From: JACVRW01 sp052038485
GTDB lineage: Bacteria > Actinomycetota > Thermoleophilia > Solirubrobacterales > Thermoleophilaceae
Length of the DNA stretch: 5,484 nucleotides
Assembly: GCA_052038485.1 (NCBI GenBank)
Contig: JBQGCL010000249.1
Span: 1 to 5,484 of the forward strand
Reading direction: 5' to 3'
The notes below the pieces were generated by a model that made no database searches, was not told the origin of the DNA, and worked only from the letters and a program-made list of their open reading frames with translations. A program made the position numbers and the translations under genes. The first letter of the stretch is position 1; the number at the start of each line of letters is the position of its first letter. Positions 1 to 5,484 of this stretch are shown in pieces.

Positions 1-595
1 CGATCGCGCGGGCGTCCTCGGCCAGCGCCGCCAGCTCGGCGGCGGCCGGCGGGTCTGACGCGAGGTGGCGCTCCGTTTGACGCACCGATCCCATCCGCGT
101 CGAGATGTGGAAATCGGGGTCCGTTCCGGGCCGGCCGGTGACGAACTCGGTGCTGCCGCCTCCGATGTCGATCACAAGCGTCTGTGCGCCAACCTCGCGG
201 CCCGCGGTGGCGCCCAGGAACGTCAGCCGGGCCTCCTCGTCGCCCGAGATCGTGCGGGCATCGATGCCGAAGCGGACCTCGATCTCGTCGCGGAACTCGG
301 GGCCGTTCTCGGCGTCTCGCATCGCGCTGGTGGCGACCGCGACCACGCGTTCCGCGTCGAGGGCGTCGATCGCCTCGCGGTACTCGGCGAGGGCTTTCGA
401 GACGCGTTCGGTGGCGGCTTCGGCGAGCCGGCCGGTCGCCTCCAGCCGTTCCCCAAGCCGGGTGACGGTCGTTCGCCGGTCGAGCTCGGTGACGGCCTCG
501 CCCTCGACGTCGGCGATCAGCAGCCGCGTGGAATTCGTCCCGATGTCGACGACCGCCACCCGCATCCCGGCGCGCACCGTATCTGTGATGTGCAT
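1..595 (-). CDS. ppx: Ppx/GppA family exopolyphosphatase, N-terminal part (runs off left edge)
   Basis: The C-terminus lies beyond base 1; about 198 residues are visible in one open minus-strand frame. Enzymes of this family hydrolyse terminal phosphate from polyphosphate (Ppx) or pppGpp (GppA) in the cytoplasm and have the ASKHA actin-like fold. Seen: the first phosphate loop VVDIGTNSTRLLIAD (residues 15-29), the ISGDEEARL segment (116-124) holding the family's catalytic glutamate, the second phosphate loop LVIDIGGGSTEF (140-151), and RMGSVRQTERHL (167-178), a strongly conserved family block. The chosen start is the ATG at 595-593. ATG 565-563 (Met11), just before the first beta strand, is an equally possible start, and neither has a clear Shine-Dalgarno. 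The gene diverges from the small membrane protein gene at 678. Ppx versus GppA cannot be decided without the C-terminal half; short actinobacterial Ppx1/Ppx2-type proteins are the likeliest relatives. Confidence 0.93.
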   Translation of the reverse strand, partial: MHITDTVRAGMRVAVVDIGTNSTRLLIADVEGEAVTELDRRTTVTRLGERLEATGRLAEAATERVSKALAEYREAIDALDAERVVAVATSAMRDAENGPEFRDEIEVRFGIDARTISGDEEARLTFLGATAGREVGAQTLVIDIGGGSTEFVTGRPGTDPDFHISTRMGSVRQTERHLASDPPAAAELAALAEDARAI

Positions 596-662
596 CCGAC
601 TGTGACGACGGTCGCCCTCGTGCTGATCGGCACGTTTTAGAACTTCCGCACCCCGGCCCCCC

Positions 663-668
663 AGGAGG
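663..668 (+). promoter_or_regulatory. Shine-Dalgarno AGGAGG that fixes the start at 678
   Basis: A perfect AGGAGG lies 9 nt before the ATG at 678. It directly abuts the in-frame TTG at 669, which leaves no spacer, so TTG is not a usable start and ATG 678 is chosen. Confidence 0.85.
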
Positions 669-677
669 TTGTCCAAA

Positions 678-1094
678 ATGGAATACGCAGCGCGTCTCCC
701 CAGGCTCCCGCAGCGCCGCTCGATCGTGGCACCGCTGGTCGCCTTGGTCGTCGGCGCGGGCGTGGCGACCGGCGCCTACGCCCTCATCGACGACGGCAAC
801 GCCACACAGGCATCGAAGGTGATCGTCGTCGAGCAGCCCGCTCAGGGCAGCGCGGCGATCCCGGGCAAGAACGAGGCGAGCACCGCTGCCGCAATTACCC
901 ACTCTGGCAGCAGCGCGATCTCCGGCAAGGACGAGGCGGGCACGGCGGCCGCGATCTCGCACACCGGCGGCATCGAGCTTCGCGGCTCGAAGGCCAGCGC
1001 AACCGGCACCAGCACCGGCACCACCACGCAGGACAGAGCAGCGGAGCTGCGCAACGACCCGCACGGCCCCGCCGTCTCCCTGCGTAACCCCTAG
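678..1094 (+). CDS. Small membrane-anchored or exported protein with a 20-residue tandem repeat
   Basis: The product is 138 residues; I do not recognise the family. The N-terminus is basic (Arg6, Arg9, Arg13, Arg14), followed by a hydrophobic stretch at about residues 16-37 that is either a signal anchor or a signal peptide. AYA at 33-35 could be a signal peptidase I site, and no lipobox cysteine is present (the protein has no Cys). The rest is Ala/Gly/Ser/Thr-rich and probably disordered outside the membrane. Residues 60-77 and 80-97 form a tandem repeat of consensus AIxGKxEAxTAAAIxHxG. A Thr/Ser/Gly-rich stretch (104-117) follows, then a charged tail. The gene is monocistronic as far as visible: ppx diverges on the left and the FAD gene converges on the right, with a shared hairpin between. 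The strong ribosome-binding site and full-length frame argue for a real gene. A cell-surface or stress-related role is only a guess. Confidence 0.82.
   Translation: MEYAARLPRLPQRRSIVAPLVALVVGAGVATGAYALIDDGNATQASKVIVVEQPAQGSAAIPGKNEASTAAAITHSGSSAISGKDEAGTAAAISHTGGIELRGSKASATGTSTGTTTQDRAAELRNDPHGPAVSLRNP
855..968 (+). repeat. In-frame tandem repeat, two ~54-bp units at a 60-bp period
   Basis: Unit 1 is 855-908 and unit 2 is 915-968, separated by six bases encoding Ser-Ser. The encoded 18-residue units match at 13 of 18 positions. The mismatches are mostly conservative (Asn/Asp, Thr/Ser, Ser/Thr, Ser/Gly, Pro/Ser), and several matching residues use different synonymous codons, so the duplication is old and kept at the protein level. 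Confidence 0.8.
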
Positions 1095-1135
1095 CTCCCC
1101 CAAAACGTGGCGCCCAGCCCTCCGGCACCACGCAA

Positions 1136-1168
1136 GCAGGCGCCCCGCAACCCCGGCGGGGCGCCTGC
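1136..1168. terminator. Hairpin terminator between convergent genes, probably bidirectional
   Basis: Perfect 13-bp arms GCAGGCGCCCCGC (1136-1148) and GCGGGGCGCCTGC (1156-1168) enclose a 7-nt loop. It lies 41 nt after the plus-strand stop at 1094 and 14 nt after the minus-strand stop at 1183. The plus-strand side is followed by a short, interrupted T run (TTTCT, 1171-1175). The minus-strand side has only TTG. The very GC-rich stem with a poor U tract is usual for high-GC actinobacteria. Confidence 0.8.
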
Positions 1169-1182
1169 GCTTTCTAGAGACC

Positions 1183-4100
1183 TCAGATCCGCCGCAGCCA
1201 GTCCAGCGAGGCGCGCTCGAGCTCGGTGACCTCGCGCCAGACCCAGCGGGCCGCGGCCTCGATCAGGCTCCCACCGCCGTCCGCGCCCGGCCGCGGCAGC
1301 CCCGCCGGCGAGCCGCTCACGACGCCCGGCCCGCCGACCACATGGCCGTCCTCGACGACGAAGTCGATCTCGATGTCGAAGGCGGCCTGGGCGACCTGAT
1401 CGGCGATTCCGAGCTCGCGGTCGATCGGGTGGCTGTCGAGCGGGTGGACGTCGACGCGCCAGTCGCGAGTCGAGAGCGTGCTCCGCACGCGCCCGATCTG
1501 CACGGGCGCCTCGACGACGGCCTGGTAACAGGCGCGCGTTCCGTCGGTGGCGTCGCGGAACTGCTTGAGGAAGACCTGGCCGACGCGCCCGGCGAGCAGG
1601 TCCGCGACCAGCCCGCTGGTCAGCTGGATGTCGCCGAGCAAGACCTCGGCGGGCTCGGCCAGCTCGGGCATGTCGCCGACCAGGTGGCGGACGAGCGCGA
1701 GGGGGCCGTCGCTCGGCTGCGGATTGCCCGCCGCCGGCCGCGGCGGGCCGCCGGCGATCTCCAGGAACGTCCGCCAATCGGCGCCCTCGTTGCGGCCGAA
1801 GTTGCCGCCGAAGACATGGACGGCGACCTGGTCCCCTGTACCGCTGGCTGGGTCGAAGCGGCCCATCGTCTTGGCGTAGCCGTAGGTCTCGCGGCCGCCC
1901 AGGTAGGACATCGGGTTGTCGACGAACACGTAAGGCACGGCGAGCAGCAGGCGCTCGGCGATGAACAGATCGCCGAGGCGGCGCCCGGACAGCACCGGCA
2001 CCCAGAACGACGCCTGGGTCTCGCGGACGGCGCCCCAGCGGTCGAAGGGCTCGGTCAGCGAGGTCACGCGCTGGAAGTCGCCGATCAGCATCATCACGTG
2101 GGATCCGAGCGCGCGGTACTCGATCGAGCGGCCGGCCGGGACGTTGAAGACCGTGTCGACGAGGGCGGCGATGCGGCCGGCGTCGCCGCGCAGCAGCAGG
2201 CCCTGCATGCGGCCGTGCTGGCAGGCGAACGGCGAGGGCGCCGTGACGCGGCCGCCGTACTCGATGTAGGGCGGGAGCTCCTGGGGCTGCGGCCGCAGCC
2301 AGTCGGTGCGCTTGCCGGACACCTCGCGCGGGTCGCCGGTGATCGCGCGCGCCGCGTCGATGCCGGAGATGACCGCGGCCTCGACGCAGCCGCCGTCGAT
2401 GCCGGTGCGCGTCCAGTCGCCGGCCAGCTTGAGATTGGCGAACCCGGAGTCGTCGGAGGGCAGGCGGTGCTCGACCGTGGCGGCGGGCGTGAGCACGTAG
2501 CGCTCCCACGGCGAGGTGTTGGCGCGCCAGTACTGGGAGTCGAACCGGGCCGGGCCGCTGCGGCCGTCGCGGTCGACGAGCACGCTCCAGTCGAACTTGC
2601 CGCGGCTGGTGGCCTTGGGCCAGAGCTCGGCGAGGTCGCGCTCGACGAACTCGATCGCGTTGCGCTTGGCGCGGTTGGTCGCCTGGTCGTGCGTCTCGCC
2701 GCGGCGGTCCTCGAGGACGCCGCAGAAGTAGCCGATCGACTTGGTCCCGTCGGCCTGCTCCCACGACTCGCGCGGGAGCAGGTGGGTCATGTCGCAGAAC
2801 GTGTCGAGCGGCTCGACGTAGCAGCCGGCCACGGAGTTCTCGTCGAATGCCCATCCGAGCTCGCGCGCGTCCTTGTTCGTCCACAGCTGGAAGGCCTGCG
2901 TGCGCACGGTCACGGCGGACTCCACGCCGCGCTTGAAGCGCTCGTCGCGTGCGATCAGCTCGCCGCAGATGTCGGGCAGTGCGCCGACGGGGATGCCGAG
3001 CACGACCTCGTCGAAGTCGCGGCCGCGCTCGAGCGTGTGCGGGCGGCGGCCGAGCGGGTTCAGCTCGGCCTCGAAGTTGACGCCGTTCGCGGCGGGCTCG
3101 AGCTGGCTCCAGTCGGGCTCGCTGGGCCAGCAGGGGAGGCCCTTCACGGGCGAGAGCGGCTCGTAGCTCTCCACGTCGTCCGCCAGCTCGGCCTGGCGCA
3201 CGATGTCGATCGAGTCGATGCCGTTGCCGCCGGGGTGCAGGGCGGTGACGGCGTGGAAGAACTCGAAGCGGACGCCGCGGCGCTTGAGCACCTCGTAGAG
3301 CGGGACGAACACGACGTCGCCCATGCCCGCCTGCATCTTGTACATGATCGAGCCGCGGTAGCTGAACGCGAGGCGGAGCAGGTCGCTGGTGGCGGTGCCG
3401 GCGGCGCAATCCGCGGCGTCGATGTCGCCGCCGGGGTAGGCGAAGGCGACGTCGTAGACGGCGCGCAGGACGGGCGAGCGTTCGGCCGGGGTGCGCCCGA
3501 GCGTGACCTCGCGCGCGCCGTGGCGCTTCAGCCAGGCGGCCCAGTCCTCGCCGTTCACGACGTCGAAGCCGTGGTCGAGGATGCCGTCCTTGACGATCCC
3601 GGCGACGGTCGAGACGCCGGCGTCGACGAGCGTGAAGAAGAAGCGCAGCTCCGGGTCGCTGTCGACGCGGCGTGCGACCACCGCGGTCCAGAGCCACTCG
3701 CGGAAGGCCTCGAGCAGGCGCACCAGCAGCAGCGGCTGGGCGGCCTGCTGGGCGACGGCGTGGTTCGTGTGGCCGGCGCGCAGGTCGGCGAGCCGCTCGG
3801 CGAGGCCGAGCAGGCGCTCCGCGACGTCGAGCGGGAGCTCGAGCAGCTCGCCCGCGAGGTCGGCGGCGAGGTTCTCGAACCAGTCGGGGATCAGGTCGGT
3901 GTGGGCGTCGGGCGCGGCCAGGTCGTCCCGGTTCTCGCGCAGGCCGCGCCAGCCGTGCCGGGCGAAGCGGATCGCGGTCGCGGCGATCTCCCAGAAGGTG
4001 GGCAGCTCGCCTGGGTCGCCGGGGCGGAGCAGGTTGCGCGGGCAGTCGAAGCGGAGCGCGTGCCAGCCGTCGCCCTGGCGGTCGTAGAGGACGAGCTGGT

Positions 4101-4413
4101 CGCAGTGGTGGAACGCGTCCTCGAAGGTGGCGAGCGGGGTGCCGGGCGCGCGGGCGAGCTCCTCGTAGGCGTCGCGCATGACGCGGAACGCGTTGTCGTA
4201 GAAGCCGAACCAGACGTGCAGGCCGTGCTCCTCGATGCGGTCGGCGATCGCCGCGTTGCGACCGCTGGCGCCCTTGCCGCCGTTACGCCAGCCGAGCTGG
4301 TAGACGGTGACCTCGAAGCGCTCGCGCAGCTCCGGCGTGGCGGTCAGCTCGAAGGCGGCGGTCATGCCGCCGACCCCACCGCCGAGGACGGCCACCTTCG
4401 TGGGCTGGGTCAA
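1183..4413 (-). CDS. Fusion protein: desaturase-like FAD oxidoreductase plus acetoacetate decarboxylase-like domain
   Basis: The product is 1076 residues, about twice a usual desaturase. Residues 1-~695 form a phytoene/zeta-carotene desaturase-like amine oxidase fold. Seen: the Rossmann loop VAVLGGGVGGMTAA (7-20, GxGxxG), GWRNGGKGAS (41-50), EEHGLHVWFGFYDNAF (61-76), and the C-terminal FAD motif AGDWTRTGIDGGCVEAAV (664-681). A Leu-rich helical insertion lies near 155-300. Residues ~714-1025 resemble the acetoacetate decarboxylase superfamily: DNPMSYLGGRETYGYAKTMG (832-851) matches the family's DNxxxxxGRExxxYPKK block. Lys848 stands where the Schiff-base lysine sits, Thr849 replaces the neighbouring second lysine, and Glu798 sits near the expected active-site Glu. 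The start is TTG at 4413-4411, with AGGA 7 nt upstream. GTG at 4395 would cut into the first beta strand, and the ATG at 4421 meets a stop after two codons. No signal peptide or clear membrane helix is seen, so the protein is probably cytosolic. A SnoaL-like gene diverges 17 bp away. The substrate is unknown. The FAD part is sure; the ADC call is by motif. Confidence 0.93.
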   Translation of the reverse strand: MTQPTKVAVLGGGVGGMTAAFELTATPELRERFEVTVYQLGWRNGGKGASGRNAAIADRIEEHGLHVWFGFYDNAFRVMRDAYEELARAPGTPLATFEDAFHHCDQLVLYDRQGDGWHALRFDCPRNLLRPGDPGELPTFWEIAATAIRFARHGWRGLRENRDDLAAPDAHTDLIPDWFENLAADLAGELLELPLDVAERLLGLAERLADLRAGHTNHAVAQQAAQPLLLVRLLEAFREWLWTAVVARRVDSDPELRFFFTLVDAGVSTVAGIVKDGILDHGFDVVNGEDWAAWLKRHGAREVTLGRTPAERSPVLRAVYDVAFAYPGGDIDAADCAAGTATSDLLRLAFSYRGSIMYKMQAGMGDVVFVPLYEVLKRRGVRFEFFHAVTALHPGGNGIDSIDIVRQAELADDVESYEPLSPVKGLPCWPSEPDWSQLEPAANGVNFEAELNPLGRRPHTLERGRDFDEVVLGIPVGALPDICGELIARDERFKRGVESAVTVRTQAFQLWTNKDARELGWAFDENSVAGCYVEPLDTFCDMTHLLPRESWEQADGTKSIGYFCGVLEDRRGETHDQATNRAKRNAIEFVERDLAELWPKATSRGKFDWSVLVDRDGRSGPARFDSQYWRANTSPWERYVLTPAATVEHRLPSDDSGFANLKLAGDWTRTGIDGGCVEAAVISGIDAARAITGDPREVSGKRTDWLRPQPQELPPYIEYGGRVTAPSPFACQHGRMQGLLLRGDAGRIAALVDTVFNVPAGRSIEYRALGSHVMMLIGDFQRVTSLTEPFDRWGAVRETQASFWVPVLSGRRLGDLFIAERLLLAVPYVFVDNPMSYLGGRETYGYAKTMGRFDPASGTGDQVAVHVFGGNFGRNEGADWRTFLEIAGGPPRPAAGNPQPSDGPLALVRHLVGDMPELAEPAEVLLGDIQLTSGLVADLLAGRVGQVFLKQFRDATDGTRACYQAVVEAPVQIGRVRSTLSTRDWRVDVHPLDSHPIDRELGIADQVAQAAFDIEIDFVVEDGHVVGGPGVVSGSPAGLPRPGADGGGSLIEAAARWVWREVTELERASLDWLRRI

Positions 4414-4420
4414 GGTGGCA

Positions 4421-4424
4421 TCCT
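4421..4424 (-). promoter_or_regulatory. AGGA ribosome-binding site supporting the TTG start at 4413
   Basis: On the minus strand AGGA is followed by 7 nt and then TTG. The same bases form part of TAGGAT (4425-4420), a TAnnnT -10-like hexamer. The gene could therefore be transcribed with almost no leader; that reading is tentative. Confidence 0.5.
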
Positions 4425-4430
4425 ATCCCG

Positions 4431-4844
4431 GTGGCCGAGGCCCGCGAGGATCAGCTACTCGCGTTCGTCAGGCGGGGATACGAGCTCTGGAACCAAGGCG
4501 ACGTGTCCGCGGTGTCGCAGATGTGGAGCGACGACTTCGAGTGGCACAACGACCCCGCCTGGCCCGGCCAGACGATCTACTACGGACGCGAGAACGTGGT
4601 GCGCTTCCTGGAAGAGGAGGTCGCCGACATCATCCACCTGGGCGAGATCGAGGTGGAGCGCATCGAACGGGTGGGCGACGAGCTGGTCATCTGCATGCTG
4701 GCCCACACGCGCGGGTTCGAGAGCGCCGTCGACATCGGCAAGGTCCCGGTGTTCCATGTGGCGCGCGTGGAGAACGGCCGCGTGGTCCGCGTCCGCGCGT
4801 TCCTGGACGAGGCCCAGGCGTTCGCGGCGGCCCGGGCGGGCTAG
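4431..4844 (+). CDS. SnoaL-like / NTF2-like family protein
   Basis: The product is 137 residues, the usual length of a single-domain NTF2-like protein. The family folds as a helical N-terminus packed into a curved sheet and includes polyketide cyclases, ketosteroid isomerase-like enzymes and many uncharacterised stress or accessory proteins. Seen: helix QLLAFVRRGYELWNQGDVSA (8-27), the hallmark 'W..D..W' segment MWSDDFEWHNDPAWPG (31-46), YYGRENVVRFLEEEV (50-64) matching the family's 'G.e.v..f' helix, and alternating strands to the end, including VPVFHVARVENGRVVRVRAFLD. Asp34, Asp35, His39 and Asp41 could line the pocket, but which residue is catalytic cannot be told. The start is GTG at 4431. 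AAGGTGG (4412-4418) lies 12 nt upstream, a rather long spacing. It is divergent from the FAD-ADC gene, which suggests shared regulation, and its stop codon overlaps that of the toxin gene. Substrate unknown. Confidence 0.88.
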   Translation: MAEAREDQLLAFVRRGYELWNQGDVSAVSQMWSDDFEWHNDPAWPGQTIYYGRENVVRFLEEEVADIIHLGEIEVERIERVGDELVICMLAHTRGFESAVDIGKVPVFHVARVENGRVVRVRAFLDEAQAFAAARAG

Positions 4845-5218
4845 GGCTCGGTCGTGCCACGCTCGAGCCGAGCGGCTATCGCGCCCACGTCGTCCAGCCG
4901 ACCGCTCGCGATCTCGACGATCAGGTCGTAGGCCTCGTCGTTGGTCAGTCTGAGACGCAGGCCGTTCATGCCGTAGAAGCCGATCGTGGCGGCGAGGCTC
5001 AGCCGCTTGTTGCCGTCGACGAGCGCATGGTTGCGCGCGAGCGAGTGGAGGAGCGCCGCGGCCTTCTCATGAATCCCCGGATAGGCGTCCTGCCCGAGCG
5101 CCGATGCTCTTGGGCGCGCGAGCGCCGATTCGAGCAGCCCGTGATCGCGGACCTCCGGGTCCGAGCCAAGCGTGCGCACCGCGATGTGGATCAAGTCCTC
5201 GAGGTCGAGGAAGATCAC
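4841..5218 (-). CDS. doc: Doc-type toxin (death-on-curing, Fic fold)
   Basis: The product is 125 residues, typical for Doc. Characterised Doc (phage P1) phosphorylates elongation factor EF-Tu and stops translation; it differs from AMP-transferring Fic proteins by having Lys in place of the second Gly of the Fic motif. Seen: HGLLESALARP (26-36), YPGIHEKAAALLHSLARNHA (46-65), and the active-site loop HALVDGNKRLSLAA (64-77) with His64, Asp68, Asn70, Lys71 and Arg72 all kept. The usual Phe two residues after the histidine is Leu66. FYGMNGLRL (81-89) is the standard downstream helix. The frame looks intact, so the toxin is probably active. The start is GTG at 5218-5216, overlapping the antitoxin stop as GTGA, so translation is probably coupled. 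Its stop overlaps that of the SnoaL-like gene. Transcription and repression most likely come from the antitoxin promoter. Confidence 0.92.
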   Translation of the reverse strand: MIFLDLEDLIHIAVRTLGSDPEVRDHGLLESALARPRASALGQDAYPGIHEKAAALLHSLARNHALVDGNKRLSLAATIGFYGMNGLRLRLTNDEAYDLIVEIASGRLDDVGAIAARLERGTTEP

Positions 5219-5412
5219 TCGCCCAGACGGCGCAGCGCCTCCGCGAAACGAGGTAGCTCCTCGTCGAGGACCTCGTCGAGGAGCTCCCGCCGGCTCGTCC
5301 GCTCGACATAGTCGCGCACGGCCGCCCGGGCGACGTCCTGCATCGAGCGACCTTCGCGCTTGGCGCGCAGACGGAGGGCCTCGGTTTCCTCAGTCGTGAG
5401 CCGCAGAGTCAT
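5215..5412 (-). CDS. Ribbon-helix-helix (CopG/Arc-like) antitoxin partner of Doc
   Basis: The product is 65 residues from the ATG at 5412. Residues 2-6 (TLRLT) form the DNA-contacting beta strand, 7-20 helix 1, Gly21-Arg22-Ser23 the turn, and 24-38 (MQDVARAAVRDYVER) helix 2: a classic RHH layout. The acidic, amphipathic tail 43-63 is probably the helix that wraps and blocks the toxin. RHH antitoxins bind DNA as dimers and repress their own operon, more tightly when toxin is bound. The frame stays open up to a GTG at 5436, but that codon lies inside the operator palindrome and would add IPYVPVA before the conserved strand, so ATG 5412 is preferred. A GTG at 5418 is a second alternative. No strong Shine-Dalgarno is visible. 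Antitoxin comes first and overlaps doc by 4 bp. Confidence 0.88.
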   Translation of the reverse strand: MTLRLTTEETEALRLRAKREGRSMQDVARAAVRDYVERTSRRELLDEVLDEELPRFAEALRRLGE

Positions 5413-5429
5413 GGCCACAGGAACGTATG

Positions 5430-5445
5430 GTATCACCAGTGATAC
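5430..5445. promoter_or_regulatory. Operator-like palindrome upstream of the antitoxin-toxin operon
   Basis: Perfect 7-bp arms GTATCAC (5430-5436) and GTGATAC (5439-5445) flank a 2-bp centre. A second, overlapping inverted repeat, CCAGT-GAT-ACTGG, spans 5436-5448. The palindrome ends 18 bp before the antitoxin ATG and overlaps a minus-strand TAnnnT hexamer, TACCAT (5432-5427), that could be the operon's -10. No convincing -35 accompanies it. The position fits autorepression by the RHH antitoxin. Confidence 0.68.
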
Positions 5446-5451
5446 TGGAGG

Positions 5452-5479
5452 TTGACGACCACTTAACGCCTGCTAGATT
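5452..5479 (+). promoter_or_regulatory. Sigma70-type promoter reading out of the right edge
   Basis: TTGACG (5452-5457, 5 of 6 to consensus) is followed after 16 nt by TAGATT (5474-5479). A TGC just before the hexamer gives an extended -10 (TGnTAnnnT). Transcription would start near 5485 or just beyond, so the gene it serves is outside the window. The -35 begins 7 bp from the operator palindrome. Confidence 0.62.
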
Positions 5480-5484
5480 CGGTG

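Noticed and set aside
65..640. Plus-strand 191-codon and 166-codon open frames opposite ppx
   Set aside because: The minus strand here encodes an unbroken Ppx/GppA protein with both phosphate loops; the plus frames show no domain.
669..677. TTG start at 669 for the small membrane protein
   Set aside because: The AGGAGG ends at 668, so there is no spacer; ATG 678 has an ideal 9-nt spacing.
1091..3697. Minus-strand open frame of 868 codons overlapping the FAD-ADC gene
   Set aside because: The translation is almost all Arg, Pro, Ala and Gly, the typical product of a shifted frame in high-GC DNA.
2873..4181. Several plus-strand open frames of 97-198 codons within the FAD-ADC gene
   Set aside because: All are Ser/Arg- or Arg/Gly-rich shadows without a supporting ribosome-binding site or motif.
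1342..4953. Plus-strand open frame of 1203 codons antisense to the FAD-ADC gene
   Set aside because: Its translation is a Val/Ala/Glu/Asp/Leu-rich string without recognisable motifs, and it also runs across the SnoaL-like gene. The minus-strand frame has clear FAD and ADC motifs. Stop-poor antisense frames are expected opposite GC-biased genes.
4307..5311. Plus-strand 334-codon frame spanning the SnoaL-like and toxin genes
   Set aside because: It crosses three genes with recognisable families in other frames and has Arg/Gly-rich filler composition.
5413..5436. GTG start at 5436 for the antitoxin
   Set aside because: It lies inside the operator palindrome and would add eight residues before the RHH beta strand; ATG 5412 gives the normal RHH beginning.

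Overview
This window comes from a very GC-rich bacterial chromosome. GC-ending codons, GTG and TTG starts, and closely packed genes suggest Actinomycetota. A Thermoleophilia/Solirubrobacterales-type genome is my best guess, but it is inferred from style only; there is no rRNA or other phylogenetic marker here. No tRNA, rRNA, CRISPR array, transposase or IS element was seen, and no gap between genes reaches 300 bases.

Layout, left to right. (1) The N-terminal ~198 residues of a Ppx/GppA exopolyphosphatase on the minus strand run off the left edge. (2) Divergent from it is a 138-aa membrane-anchored or exported protein (678-1094, +) with a perfect AGGAGG Shine-Dalgarno and a 20-residue tandem repeat. 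(3) A 13-bp perfect hairpin (1136-1168) separates that gene from the next, convergent one. (4) A 1076-aa minus-strand protein (1183-4413) fills most of the window. Its first ~695 residues look like a phytoene/zeta-carotene desaturase-type FAD amine oxidase fold. Its last ~350 residues look like an acetoacetate decarboxylase (ADC) superfamily domain with the Schiff-base lysine motif. (5) Only 17 bp away, divergently, lies a 137-aa SnoaL/NTF2-like protein (4431-4844, +). (6) Its stop codon overlaps that of a Doc-type toxin gene within a shared CTAG. The toxin is preceded, with a 4-bp overlap, by a ribbon-helix-helix antitoxin gene, and an operator-like palindrome lies upstream. (7) The right edge carries a good sigma70-type promoter pointing out of the window.

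Working together: the FAD-ADC fusion and the SnoaL-like protein may form a small divergent module acting on a hydrophobic or polyketide/terpenoid-like substrate. The oxidoreductase, a lyase/decarboxylase/aldolase-type domain and a small cone-shaped enzyme are a plausible set, but the substrate cannot be read from the sequence. The antitoxin-toxin pair is a conventional type II operon. The most unusual item is the desaturase-like/ADC-like fusion.
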